Assembly: GCF_001613425.1 (NCBI RefSeq)
Contig: NZ_BDCI01000010.1
Coordinates: 124,001 to 188,000 of the forward strand
Source of the DNA: Nocardia vulneris
GTDB taxonomy: Bacteria; Actinomycetota; Actinomycetes; Mycobacteriales; Mycobacteriaceae
Direction of reading: 5' to 3'
Length of the DNA: 64,000 nucleotides
This document shows positions 43,646-51,957 of the stretch, one piece after another. The stretch's first letter is position 1. The number at the start of each line of letters is the position of its first letter. The position numbers and the translations under genes are program-made. Below the pieces are notes generated by a model, which was not told the origin of the DNA, searched no databases, and saw nothing but the letters and a program-made list of their open reading frames with translations.

Positions 43646-43734
43646 GTGCTCCCCGCGCACGCAGGGATGGTCCGCGGACCCAGATGCGCTGCCCAATCCG
43701 GCATCTGTGCTCCTCGCGCACGCGGGGATGATCT
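43646..43734 (+). CRISPR. Two-repeat type I-E-like CRISPR remnant
   Basis: Two 28-base repeats at 43646-43673 and 43707-43734, of the form gtgctcc(c/t)cgcgcacgc(a/g) then gggatg(g/a)tc, differ at four positions and enclose one 33-base spacer (43674-43706). The repeat period is exactly 61, as in type I-E arrays, and the sequence matches the actinobacterial I-E repeat pattern GTGCTCCCCGCGC-N-GCGGGGAT. Its minus-strand translation gives the familiar 'IPACAGST' artefact. No cas gene, leader or further repeat is visible nearby. It is probably a decaying orphan array. Confidence 0.8.
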
Positions 43735-43839
43735 TTCGACCACTCGGAACGAGGAGCGCGCAAGTGCGGGCTCGTAGCTCGTCACAGTCGGTGAGCGGGG
43801 AAGTCCGCCGACCGTCGCCGGGCCGACGCACTCGGCAAT

Positions 43840-44438
43840 CCCCAGCTTCAGGGGCCTGCCGCCGAAGTCATAGGAACGCTGACGTATCCGACAATGGGCC
43901 GGTTGCCGCGGACCGACGCGCACCAGCGCGACATCCAACGAGGTCGCGCCGAGATCGTAGACGAGCACGAACTCCAAGCCTGACGTATCGCGTTCGCGTG
44001 CAAGCCATTCCGCGGCGGCGACCGGCTCGGATACCAGATGCGCCACCTGGGCAACGGAAAGTACCGGCGCCTGCCTCAACAGCTCCACCTGTTTGTCGGA
44101 ATAGATGGCCCGATAGGTGACGGTCATATCGACGGCAAGGTGGCCCGAAGCGATGAGGTCGCGCACCACCGATGCGGTCAGCGGCGTCGGGACCAGATCC
44201 GGCCTGCGACCGTGACGGTCTCCGGTTCCCGTATCAGGTCCGCGAAATCGGCGATGACGGTGCCGAAGGCTTCGCACGTGTCCGCTCCGGACGGGCCGAC
44301 TCCCACCGTGGTCGTTCGGCTCGAGACCGCCGTCGCCCCCGCGGGTGATCGATGCCGATACCGTGTTGACGGCGCCGACGCTTGACACCCGATGCCAGCC
44401 ACCCCGCTGCCGCGGCGCACACTTCCCCACTTGCTCAT
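43840..44438 (-). pseudogene. Hsp70-like (DnaK-fold) protein, frameshifted and truncated
   Basis: Minus-strand fragments in two alternating frames together read as an actinobacterial Hsp70-like ATPase. These are 'RVSSVGAVNTVSASITRGG' (about 44388-44330), then in the other frame 'CEAFGTVIADFADLIREPET', then back to 'LTASVVRDLIASGHLAVDMT', 'SVAQVAHLVSEPVAAAEWLA' and 'LVYDLGATSLDVALVRVG' ending with 'SYDFGGRPLKL' near 43840. At least two frameshifts interrupt it, and the C-terminal half is absent. Its ATG (44436-44438) overlaps the stop of the upstream 197-codon gene as ATGA, so the original arrangement was a coupled pair. Confidence 0.65.
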
Positions 44439-45028
44439 AGGTGCCAATCCTCGCCGCCACGATCGGTTCCGGAGATCGCTTGCTGTGCAGCCCAGGCCCG
44501 CTCCACGACGCCCAATGCCATGCGCACCGAACGGTCTGCGGCGCCGAGCTGATAGAGCGAGACATCCCAGCCGGAATAGCTCGCGTCCAACCACAGGCCG
44601 CAGGACAGTCCGTGATAAATAGTCAGCAGCGAACGCGCGGCCTCTACCGAACCTCGGATTGCGCTGAGGAGTTCGTCGAATTCAGGGCCCCAGCTGAATC
44701 CGTCCGACTTGATGGTGGCCAATCGTTCCGCGAGCCAGAACGCTTCGAATCGTGCCTGATCAGCGGGATGCTCATTGGGTAAGTCCGATGATTTCGGACT
44801 TGCCGCAGACGCCCGGGCTTCCATCGTCGGTATGTCCGAACCCAACGAAATGGTCTCACTCGCCGCCATGCCTGCGAGCCGAAACAACAAGCCGGCCAGC
44901 GCAGCACGACCGATCCCCTCGTGGTCTTCCGCGGCGAGACCATGTTTCAGCTCCGCCGCTATCAAAGTTGTTTCCGCATTGACACCCAACTCTTCGAGGG
45001 CCAACGCAAGCTGCTTTGTCGTGATCAC
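44435..45028 (-). CDS. Unknown helical protein A, paralogue of the gene at 45702
   Basis: 197 residues, mostly helical, no signal peptide. It shares a clear pattern with the 184-residue protein at 45702-46256: 'LAGLLFRLAGMAA' near residue 45, 'ADQARFEAFWLAERLA', 'PEFDELLSAIRGSVEAARSL' and 'LTIYHGLSCGLWLDASYSGW', then 'LYQLGAADRS'. No known domain is recognised. The stop overlaps the start of the Hsp70-like pseudogene, so it was probably the partner of that chaperone-like ATPase. A copy of the regulon palindrome lies 90 bases upstream (45118-45139). Confidence 0.75.
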   Translation of the reverse strand: MITTKQLALALEELGVNAETTLIAAELKHGLAAEDHEGIGRAALAGLLFRLAGMAASETISLGSDIPTMEARASAASPKSSDLPNEHPADQARFEAFWLAERLATIKSDGFSWGPEFDELLSAIRGSVEAARSLLTIYHGLSCGLWLDASYSGWDVSLYQLGAADRSVRMALGVVERAWAAQQAISGTDRGGEDWHL

Positions 45029-45117
45029 AAGTCATACCTCCAAATCGAGGGACGCGAGATAGATGGTGCCGAAACGCACTGCGGAGTTGCTCACTGACGG
45101 TCGTTACCGCAGTACCT

Positions 45118-45139
45118 AGGCTGGGCAAATGTCCAGCAT
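45118..45139 (-). promoter_or_regulatory. Regulon palindrome, copy a
   Basis: On the minus strand: ATGCTGG-acatttgc-CCAGCCT, the same 8-base centre as copy d. The -35-like TGGACA is at 45130-45135. The hexamer 17 bases further (CTGCGG) is a poor -10, so this copy may use another spacing. It faces the gene that starts at 45028. Confidence 0.7.
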
Positions 45140-45701
45140 CAATTGTGATGGCTCGACATCCGCCAACCCAAGCCGGACATCGCTCGACGGAGTCAACAAA
45201 CTTGTTGTTACACAAACAATTTCGTGACACGCGAGACCGCAAACCGGCTATCGCACTGTTGCTGCGGTGGTTGACGTCGCCACCGCGCGAGAGCTGACCG
45301 CCCACCGCGGACGGTGCTCGCGGCAAGTGGGCGCGGACCTCGATACGGTGTTCATGACCGCCGATCACGGTCCTGCCCGACACCCGTACCCCGATTCCTG
45401 AGCGAGGACAGGCATTCCGGTGGATACCCGGAGATCAGAACGCGGAGGATATCGTCCCGGCGGGGTCGAGCAAGACTTTCGTCGCCGGGATCTCCGCGCA
45501 ACTACTGGGCGGAAAGTTTGCCCAACCACTGATGATCGGAACGCGAATCGCACTGCCGAACGGCGGAATTCGACGGAAGCTTGGGTGCTGCCAACGCTTG
45601 TCCTACAGGCCGTCTCCGGTGAGCTGCTGGCGACGACAGAACGCGCGTGCGGCCCGGTACGACTCGACCTGCTCGCCGGGCCTGACGGTCGCGATACTCG
45701 A
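45140..45701. other. Gene-free region with coding-like fragments
   Basis: About 560 bases between the two paralogues. On the plus strand, phrases such as 'QNAEDIVPAGSSKTFVAGIS' followed by 'PLMIGTRIALPNGG' (about 45430-45570) look protein-like, but the frame is interrupted and has no start. 'VAAVVDVATARELTAHRG' at about 45260 is similar. These may be remnants of lost genes. No family was recognised. Confidence 0.35.
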
Positions 45702-46256
45702 TCACGACGGATCCCACACGGCTTTCGCCGCGGCGTCGATGTCTGTAAGTGCTTGTGTTGCTGAACGATATGCGCAGCCGAGCTGGTATAGCAGTGCGTC
45801 CCAGCCCGCATAACCGCCGTCCAGCTTAAGGCCGCAGCCGAGTCCGTGGTGAATCGTCAGCAGACCCCGCGCGGCCTCGATCGAGCATCTGGTCGCGTTG
45901 AGGATCGCATCGAACTCCGGTGTGCACGGCGACTGATCCTTGTGGAGGGCCGCTACCCGGTCCGCGAGCCAGAACGCTTCGAACCGGGCTTGTTCGGCGG
46001 GGTCTTCTCCTTGCAGTGCAACCGATTTCGGGCTGACTGTGGCGGCGCGGGCCTGCATCGTGGTGACATCGGCGGTCGAGGCGATCGACGCCTGGGCGGC
46101 CATGCCGGCGAGGCGGAAGAGCAGGCCCGCCATGGCGGCGTAGTCCATTCCGTCGTCAGGCGGGGCCGCAGGGTCACGGCATATCGTCGTGCATGCCGAA
46201 TCCGGGTCGACGCCAAGTTCTTTCAACGCCGATGCCAACTGAGGTTTCGCGATCAT
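45702..46256 (-). CDS. Unknown helical protein B, paralogue of the gene at 44435
   Basis: 184 residues aligning over the full length with protein A: 'MAGLLFRLAGMAAQASIAS', 'AEQARFEAFWLADRVAALHK', 'PEFDAILNATRCSIEAARGL', 'LTIHHGLGCGLKLDGGYAGW'. It starts at ATG 46256, 61 bases downstream of the secreted esterase on the same strand, so it may be co-transcribed with it. The tandem arrangement suggests a duplication. Unlike A, no Hsp70-like fragment follows it. Function unknown. Confidence 0.75.
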   Translation of the reverse strand: MIAKPQLASALKELGVDPDSACTTICRDPAAPPDDGMDYAAMAGLLFRLAGMAAQASIASTADVTTMQARAATVSPKSVALQGEDPAEQARFEAFWLADRVAALHKDQSPCTPEFDAILNATRCSIEAARGLLTIHHGLGCGLKLDGGYAGWDALLYQLGCAYRSATQALTDIDAAAKAVWDPS

Positions 46257-46317
46257 GACGCCTGCTTTCTGCTGGGACGTTCCGTTGTGTTCGGCTCGAG
46301 AGGAGGATCTGGTGTGC

Positions 46318-47328
46318 TCAGTTCGGGATGTTGTCGGCGCGGACGTTTCGAATGGCGTAGACGAGCGCCGGGTCGACGCGCAGTCTCCAGTCCGGTCCGA
46401 TGAAGTAGCTCGCCGCGGTGGGATCGGCGTTGGCGAGGTAGAGCAGCCAGGCCAGTGTTATGCCCGCGAACGGGTCGTGGGCGATGTCGTCCCACGGGGT
46501 GAAATGTGTAGCGCCGCGAAGGCAGGCGACGAAGGCCGGCGCATTGAAGCTGAGTTCGTATTCGGCCCACCGTGGGAGAAACTCGGGTACGAGGAAATCG
46601 GCGGAACCGGAGAGGAACAGTGTTGGTACGCCGACGAGGAATGTTGTTGCGTACGGCGAGGATTCGGTAGGGAATGCGCCGATGACGCGGAGGTCGGGAT
46701 CGATCTGCTGATAGACGGCGAGGGCGATGCTCGCGCCGTCTATCGCGGCGGCACCACCTCCGGAATGGCCACCGATCACCGTGCGACCGAGGTCGAGTCT
46801 GCCGTTGAGCAGGCTTGCTGGATCGTGGTCGGCTCTGGCCAGCGCCATCGCCGCTGCCAGGGGGAGTTCGAAGAACGAGTTGAAGAAGTTGTAGGGGATC
46901 GCCACCACGAATCCGTGACTTGCCCAGAATCGGGCGAGCGCGTCGTAGTTGCCCGGATTATTGGTCAGGCCCGGCACCCAGATCACCACCGGTACCCGGC
47001 TCATGGTGGCGATGTCGTGCGGGTAGTAGAAGTCGACGCCAGCGGGTGGCTCCAGTCCTGCTGGGAAAGCGTGCGTGCACGGCATATCGGTGTGGTTGCC
47101 GAAAGCCTTGGTGATCACGTTGTAGAGACCGTAGAGCGACTCGCATGGGTAAGTCTGTGCCGTGCTGTCGGTCTGGTGCGGACCCGTGGGCGCGTATTGG
47201 CTCAACGGGGTCGGCCCCGGATCGAAGCCGGTGGCTGCGGCGACAGGGGCGTGGACGGTCGCGGGGCTCAGCAGCGCGGCGATGGCGAGCATGGCCGCGA
47301 AGCAGTGCCGCCTCCTGATACGGGGCAT
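46318..47328 (-). CDS. Secreted alpha/beta-hydrolase (chlorophyllase/cutinase-like esterase)
   Basis: 336 residues. The signal peptide is 'MPRIRRRHCFAAMLAIAALL' with cleavage near AAA-TG. The mature enzyme has 'PVVIWVPGLTNNPGNYDALA' (oxyanion side), nucleophile 'VIGGHSGGGAAAIDGAS', Asp in 'LFLSGSADFLVPEFL' and His in 'RGATHFTPWDDIA'. ATG 47328 has gagagg upstream; the frame extends to 48060 inside alkB without meaning. It is divergent from alkB with the regulon site (47457-47478) between them, although that site's -35/-10 order points toward alkB. Confidence 0.87.
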   Translation of the reverse strand: MPRIRRRHCFAAMLAIAALLSPATVHAPVAAATGFDPGPTPLSQYAPTGPHQTDSTAQTYPCESLYGLYNVITKAFGNHTDMPCTHAFPAGLEPPAGVDFYYPHDIATMSRVPVVIWVPGLTNNPGNYDALARFWASHGFVVAIPYNFFNSFFELPLAAAMALARADHDPASLLNGRLDLGRTVIGGHSGGGAAAIDGASIALAVYQQIDPDLRVIGAFPTESSPYATTFLVGVPTLFLSGSADFLVPEFLPRWAEYELSFNAPAFVACLRGATHFTPWDDIAHDPFAGITLAWLLYLANADPTAASYFIGPDWRLRVDPALVYAIRNVRADNIPN

Positions 47329-47456
47329 TGACGGGTCCTCTCGGAAGTGGCGGATCAAGCAGTCGGATCTATGTCGTTGAGGCGTCGAGGTGAACCGGCG
47401 GCGCGGGGTGACGGGTAGTGCGGCGAAGGCTCGAGCAGCGCATTGTTCACCCAACA

Positions 47457-47489
47457 AGGCTGGACATTCGCCCAGCCTAGAGATTATCT
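47457..47489 (+). promoter_or_regulatory. Regulon palindrome, copy b, with predicted promoter of alkB
   Basis: AGGCTGG-acattcgc-CCAGCCT at 47457-47478, perfect 7-bp arms. TGGACA (47461-47466) lies 17 bases before TTATCT (47484-47489), a good -35/-10 pair reading toward alkB (start 47539). The palindrome therefore covers the -35 element, as an operator would. Confidence 0.8.
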
Positions 47490-47538
47490 TGTCAGCAATC
47501 AATGAGCAATCGTCCGCTGAGCCAGGCGAGGAGCCGAG

Positions 47539-48717
47539 ATGACGCTGATGAAGCGCCGAGTCGCCACCGCGCGGAGGGCGAAGATCGATCGCAAGCGGTA
47601 CCTGTGGGTGCTGGGGCTGCTTGCTCCCGGCTGCGCGCTGCTGCCTTCCCAGTTGGTGCTGCACACCGGGTGGAAGGTGTTCTGGTGGATCGGCCCGATC
47701 ATCATCTTCGGCGTGATTCCGTTGCTGGACTGGGTGATCGGCGACGACGAGAGCAATCCGCGTGAGCAGGACCACGATGCGCTGTCCAATGATCGCTACT
47801 ACCGGTGGTGCACTTTTCTGTTCCTGCCGGTGCAGCTGATCGGGTTGGTCATCGCTTGCTGCATGTGGGCCGGTGACGACCTCAGCGTCCTCGACAAGCT
47901 CGGATTGGCCGCCACGCTGGGTTTCGTCAGCGGCATCGGGATCAATGCCGCGCACGAACTCGGTCATCGGGTGGAGAAGCTCGAGCGGTGGCTGGCGAAG
48001 ATCGCGTTGGCGCAGTCGGGGTACGGGCATTTCAATGTCGAGCACAACCGGGGCCATCATGTCCGGGTCGCCACTCCCGAAGATCCAGCCAGCGCAAGAC
48101 TGGGGGAATCGCTGTGGGAGTTCTTGCCGCGCAGCATCTTCGGAGGCTTCCGATCCGCTCTGGCGCTTGAGCGTGATCGGTTGCGGCGCAAAGGATTATC
48201 GTGGTGGAGCCGGGACAACCAGATTCTGCAGGCGTGGGCGATGACGGTGGCGCTCTACCTGTTGCTGCTGGCGCTGTTCGGGATGGGGGCGCTGCCATAT
48301 CTGCTGCTGCAGGCGGTGATCGGGATCGGATTGCTCGAGACGATCAACTACGTCGAGCATTACGGGCTGCTGAGAGGTAAACGCGCGGACGGCAAGTGGG
48401 CGCGTTGCGCGCCCGGCGACAGCTGGAACAGCGACCGTCTCGTCACGAATGTCTTCCTGTTTCACCTGCAGCGGCACAGCGATCATCACGTCAACCCCGG
48501 CCACCGATACCAGACCTTGCGTAGCTCCAGAGAAGCTCCGCTGGTTCCCGCCGGTTACGCGACCATGATCTTGCTGGCGGCGGTTCCGCCGCTGTGGCGA
48601 CGTGTCATGGACCACCAGGTCCTGGCCCACTACGACGGCGACATCACTCTGGCGAACATCGTTCCGCGCAAACGCGATCGGATCCTCGCCGCATACGGCC
48701 CCGCCCCATCACGCTGA
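47539..48717 (+). CDS. alkB: AlkB-type alkane 1-monooxygenase
   Basis: A 392-residue integral-membrane di-iron hydroxylase that would oxidise the terminal methyl of alkanes. The His boxes are 'NAAHELGHRVEKLERWLA', 'FNVEHNRGHHVRVATPEDPA' and 'LFHLQRHSDHHVNPGHRY', and the AlkB-specific 'ETINYVEHYGLLRGK' is present. About six membrane helices precede and separate the boxes. ATG 47539 follows gaggagccg. The next gene is a lipase 15 bases on; the rubredoxin genes that often follow alkB are absent, so electron transfer must come from elsewhere. Confidence 0.95.
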   Translation: MTLMKRRVATARRAKIDRKRYLWVLGLLAPGCALLPSQLVLHTGWKVFWWIGPIIIFGVIPLLDWVIGDDESNPREQDHDALSNDRYYRWCTFLFLPVQLIGLVIACCMWAGDDLSVLDKLGLAATLGFVSGIGINAAHELGHRVEKLERWLAKIALAQSGYGHFNVEHNRGHHVRVATPEDPASARLGESLWEFLPRSIFGGFRSALALERDRLRRKGLSWWSRDNQILQAWAMTVALYLLLLALFGMGALPYLLLQAVIGIGLLETINYVEHYGLLRGKRADGKWARCAPGDSWNSDRLVTNVFLFHLQRHSDHHVNPGHRYQTLRSSREAPLVPAGYATMILLAAVPPLWRRVMDHQVLAHYDGDITLANIVPRKRDRILAAYGPAPSR

Positions 48718-48732
48718 TAGGAGAGATAGCAC

Positions 48733-49866
48733 ATGAATCGAAATCGACACTGCGGCAGTTGGTCTCGTGTGTTCGTCACCGCTCTGGCAGCAACGCTGGC
48801 TTCCTGCTGTGTTGCCCTCGACGCGCATGCGGATCCCGGTGCCCCGACTGTCACCCAGGAGGAGTTGCAGCGATTTGCGGATACGATCGCAGCGGCCCTG
48901 CCGAGCGCAGACTCGGCACCGGCCGTCGACACCGGTACCGGAGCGCGGCGGTCCGTATCGGACACGATCGGGTATGGCCCTGAACAGAGTTCGTTCGTGG
49001 CCGCCTTCGGCTTCGGAGTGCTGCATCCGGACGCGGCGCCGCCCGGGACCAACGACTGGAGCTGCAAGCCGACGGCGGCGCATCCGGAACCGGTGGTCTT
49101 GGTGCACGGTACCTGGGGCAATGCCTACAACGATTTCGCGGGCATGAGTCAGCCGCTGGCGAGCGCGGGACACTGCGTGTTCGCTTTCGACTACGGCGCA
49201 GCCGATGTCGCGCACGGTGGGCTCGGCGCGTCGTTGCCCGGCCGCTATGGCGTCGGTGACATAGCCGAATCCGCCGACCAGCTGGCTACGTTCGTCGATC
49301 GAGTGCGGGCGAGTTCGGGTGCGCAACAGGTGAATGTCGTCGCGTTCTCTCAAGGCGCCCCTTTGTCGCGATGGTATGTGAAATACGGTGGCGGTCAGCA
49401 GAAAGTCCACCATCTGATAAGCCTCGCAGGCACAAACCACGGCACCACCGCCTCAGGCATCCTGTCGCTGGCGCGCACCATCACCACGCTCGGTGTCGAC
49501 GCCATCGGGCCGACCCGGATCATCTTGGGGCAGGCCGTGATTCAGCAGACGATCGGTTCAGAATTCCTCGGTCGGCTCAACGCTGATGGTGACACCGTGC
49601 CCCGGGTGGACTACACCGTGATCGGGACGCGGTACGACGAGGTCTCCACCCCCTATCAGCTGACTTTTCTGCAGCCGGGCCCCGACGCACGGGTTCGCAA
49701 CATCACCCTGCAGGACGGGTGTGAACAAGACCTCTCCGACCATCTCAACTTGTCGTATTCGCCACGCGCACAATCGATCGTCCTCAATGCCCTCGATCCG
49801 GTGGGGACACCGGGATGGCAATGCACGTTCAACCCGTGGTTGGTGGGCGGCAGCGGCAAACTCTGA
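48733..49866 (+). CDS. Secreted lipase (class 2 type)
   Basis: 377 residues with signal peptide ('VFVTALAATLASCCVALDAH' and cleavage near AHA-DP). The catalytic part shows 'PEPVVLVHGTWGNAYNDFAG', 'HCVFAFDYGAADVAHGGLGA', nucleophile elbow 'VNVVAFSQGAPLSRWYVKYG' (F-S-Q-G) and 'LISLAGTNHGTTASGILSLA'. This matches class-2 triacylglycerol lipases. ATG 48733 is preceded by taggagagatag and lies 15 bases after alkB, so it belongs to the alkB operon. A hairpin at 49927-49960 ends it. Confidence 0.9.
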   Translation: MNRNRHCGSWSRVFVTALAATLASCCVALDAHADPGAPTVTQEELQRFADTIAAALPSADSAPAVDTGTGARRSVSDTIGYGPEQSSFVAAFGFGVLHPDAAPPGTNDWSCKPTAAHPEPVVLVHGTWGNAYNDFAGMSQPLASAGHCVFAFDYGAADVAHGGLGASLPGRYGVGDIAESADQLATFVDRVRASSGAQQVNVVAFSQGAPLSRWYVKYGGGQQKVHHLISLAGTNHGTTASGILSLARTITTLGVDAIGPTRIILGQAVIQQTIGSEFLGRLNADGDTVPRVDYTVIGTRYDEVSTPYQLTFLQPGPDARVRNITLQDGCEQDLSDHLNLSYSPRAQSIVLNALDPVGTPGWQCTFNPWLVGGSGKL

Positions 49867-49926
49867 ACCGTCGCGTCGTAGGCAAACGATCTCGCCGACT
49901 CGCCCGCAGTGGGTATGACGCACGCC

Positions 49927-49960
49927 ATCGGTCACCGCCGAGTCATCAGCGGTGACCGAT
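49927..49960. terminator. Bidirectional hairpin between two convergent lipase genes
   Basis: Perfect 12-bp stem (atcggtcaccgc / gcggtgaccgat) with a 10-base loop. The right arm overlaps the last codons of the minus-strand lipase. Confidence 0.65.
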
Positions 49961-51460
49961 CGGCTGTTGCACCGCGGCGGCGAGAAGAGTGCCGGCGGCT
50001 TGCAACCAGACCGGCCAGCTCTGGGGATCGAGCAGCATCGAGCCTTCGTCACGGCGATCGCATCCGGGTGTGACCGGAACTCCGTCGAAGCGGTCCTTCA
50101 GCCAGATGAATTCCTGTGCCATGCCGAAGAACAACAGCGTGATGTGTTCGCTGAAATGGTCGCGGGTGTAGCGCACGCGGGCTTTCGGGTCGCGGCAGTA
50201 TGTGTCTACGAGGCTGTTGACCGGACCAACGGGGACGATCCAGTCCGGGTTGGCGTTGTACATGAACATGGGCATGTCCGGAACCGAGCGACCCATCCGG
50301 ATTGCGTCGAAGACCTGGTTGGGCACCGGGTCGTGGAGCGGATCGGGGACGTCGAACATCTGCTCGTAGGGCATGAACGGCAGCACGAGTCCCTGCCACA
50401 CCTGGCACAGCGAGGTGTTCACCGGGCGCAGCGCCCGCAGGACCGGCCCCATGTGCTGATCCAGATATGCTGACAGTTCGGGATATTCGCGTGCGGCGCC
50501 GAAGATTCCAGCGATCAGCAGGCCGGAACCGAGATTGCCGTTGGCCAGGTGCACCATGGCTTGCAGATCGGCGGGAATCCCGCCCTCGGACACACCGACG
50601 ATGTTGAGCTCCGGCGCGTAAGCGGCATGGAGCTCGGCGGCATGGCCGGTCGCGATCGCTCCGCCGGAATAGCCGGCCAGCGCGACCTTGGTGGCGGAGC
50701 CGGTCAACTCCGCAGGCCCAAAGTTCTCCACCGCCCGGATGCTGTCCAGGACGACGCGCGCGTTCAGCGGGCCCGATCCGAATGCCATGTTGGGACCGTC
50801 GACGTCGGGCATGCTCACTTCCCATCCGGCGCCCAAGGCGGTCAGCGGGAACAGGAACTCGCTTTGAATGTCGGGCTGGCCGAGGTAGGTCCCTGGCACC
50901 GACGCCTGCTGGAGCAGATAAGACGGTGCGCAGTAGCGCCCGGCGGAATCGATCGGAAACTGATACGACAGCAGGTTGCGAGGCTGCTCGCCGGGGCCGC
51001 CGCGCGGCTTCATCACGGTGGTCACCGCGGCGATCGGGTGATCGAGATGGTCGTTGGAGCGGTAGGAAAGCTGCCAGGCATCGACGTTGATCGGGAGCAG
51101 GGAGAACAACGCGAGATGCACTTGGCGAGCCGCGATGATCTCGCCGGGTTGCTTCGAAGCCACAAGGTCAGCGGGCGGGTTGTAGAAGCTCGGGTCCAGC
51201 TCCGGGGGCATCGGCGGAATCGGGAACGGCAGTGGCGTCTGCACCGGCACCTGGCTCGGCTCGGCCATGGCCACACCCGGCGTCACGGCCGCCGCGCCGA
51301 TCACCAGGGCACAAACCACGAGTGCCGAACGCAGGGCCCGCGAAGGCGCGATGAGCGCGCCACGTGGCACGAGCGACGGCGTCGCTGCCTGCGATAGCCA
51401 GCGGCCGACCCGCGCGATTATCGACGCCACCGCAGGGCGCGAAGTCGAGAAGGAAACCAT
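49946..51460 (-). CDS. Secretory lipase (LIP family), exported
   Basis: 504 residues with a long N-terminal signal region ('LRSALVVCALVIGAAAVTPG' before AMA-EP). The LIP domain: 'AWQLSYRSNDHLDHPIAAVT', nucleophile elbow 'VALAGYSGGAIATGHAAELH', Asp in 'YNANPDWIVPVGPV' and His in 'TRDHFSEHITLLFFG'. It is a distant homologue of the lipase at 33523. ATG 51460 was taken. The promoter with regulon copy c lies ~200 bases upstream, leaving a long 5' untranslated region. Confidence 0.9.
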   Translation of the reverse strand: MVSFSTSRPAVASIIARVGRWLSQAATPSLVPRGALIAPSRALRSALVVCALVIGAAAVTPGVAMAEPSQVPVQTPLPFPIPPMPPELDPSFYNPPADLVASKQPGEIIAARQVHLALFSLLPINVDAWQLSYRSNDHLDHPIAAVTTVMKPRGGPGEQPRNLLSYQFPIDSAGRYCAPSYLLQQASVPGTYLGQPDIQSEFLFPLTALGAGWEVSMPDVDGPNMAFGSGPLNARVVLDSIRAVENFGPAELTGSATKVALAGYSGGAIATGHAAELHAAYAPELNIVGVSEGGIPADLQAMVHLANGNLGSGLLIAGIFGAAREYPELSAYLDQHMGPVLRALRPVNTSLCQVWQGLVLPFMPYEQMFDVPDPLHDPVPNQVFDAIRMGRSVPDMPMFMYNANPDWIVPVGPVNSLVDTYCRDPKARVRYTRDHFSEHITLLFFGMAQEFIWLKDRFDGVPVTPGCDRRDEGSMLLDPQSWPVWLQAAGTLLAAAVQQPIGHR

Positions 51461-51650
51461 GAAAAGCTCCTATAACGTCGGTGACGCGCCGTCTCGCGGC
51501 GATCAGTAGTTCATCGCTCTCGAACTCGCGGGGGGCTGCTCCGGTCGGCACGGTCGAGGATCGGCACCGGAGATGACCAACGCCTCGATCGCGATACCGC
51601 GAGCCGGAACCATGCGCCCGCCATCCGGTGATTGCTCGTTGATAGCAGCA

Positions 51651-51683
51651 CCCTAATCGCGAGGCTGAGCATAAGTCCAGCCT
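51651..51683 (-). promoter_or_regulatory. Regulon palindrome, copy c, with predicted promoter of the LIP lipase
   Basis: On the minus strand: AGGCTGG-acttatgc-TCAGCCT (51683-51662). TGGACT (51679-51674) lies 17 bases before TTAGGG (51656-51651). It reads toward the lipase at 51460. The 497-base interval 51461-51957 otherwise contains no gene. Confidence 0.75.
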
Positions 51684-51957
51684 TTGTGATCGACTACCGT
51701 GCCACGAGCGGTGACCAGGCCCCGCACCTCCTACCAGCGATTATCGGACGTTCGCACAGCGCCGCGCTGCCATGGTCGCCGTGTACCTGAGTAGGCGCTG
51801 GAGTGATTCTGCGGCAAACTTGGCCTCATGGTGCGTAGGTCGAGATTCATGCCGTCGGCGAACAATCAGTGCGAACGCATCGAACCTCTCCCGCCGCCGC
51901 CGCCGACCGAGCAGCGAGCAGCAGGGCGCTTCGTCCGTCGCAGGGACGGGCGTTGAG

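Noticed and set aside
43495-44565. A single intact 356-codon gene on the minus strand
   Set aside because: The open frame combines Hsp70-like segments in two frames, then runs through the CRISPR repeats (IPACAGST artefact); it is better explained as pseudogene plus CRISPR.
45420-45764. Plus-strand gene between the paralogues
   Set aside because: Some phrases look protein-like, but in different frames with stops between them and no RBS; kept only as a possible remnant.
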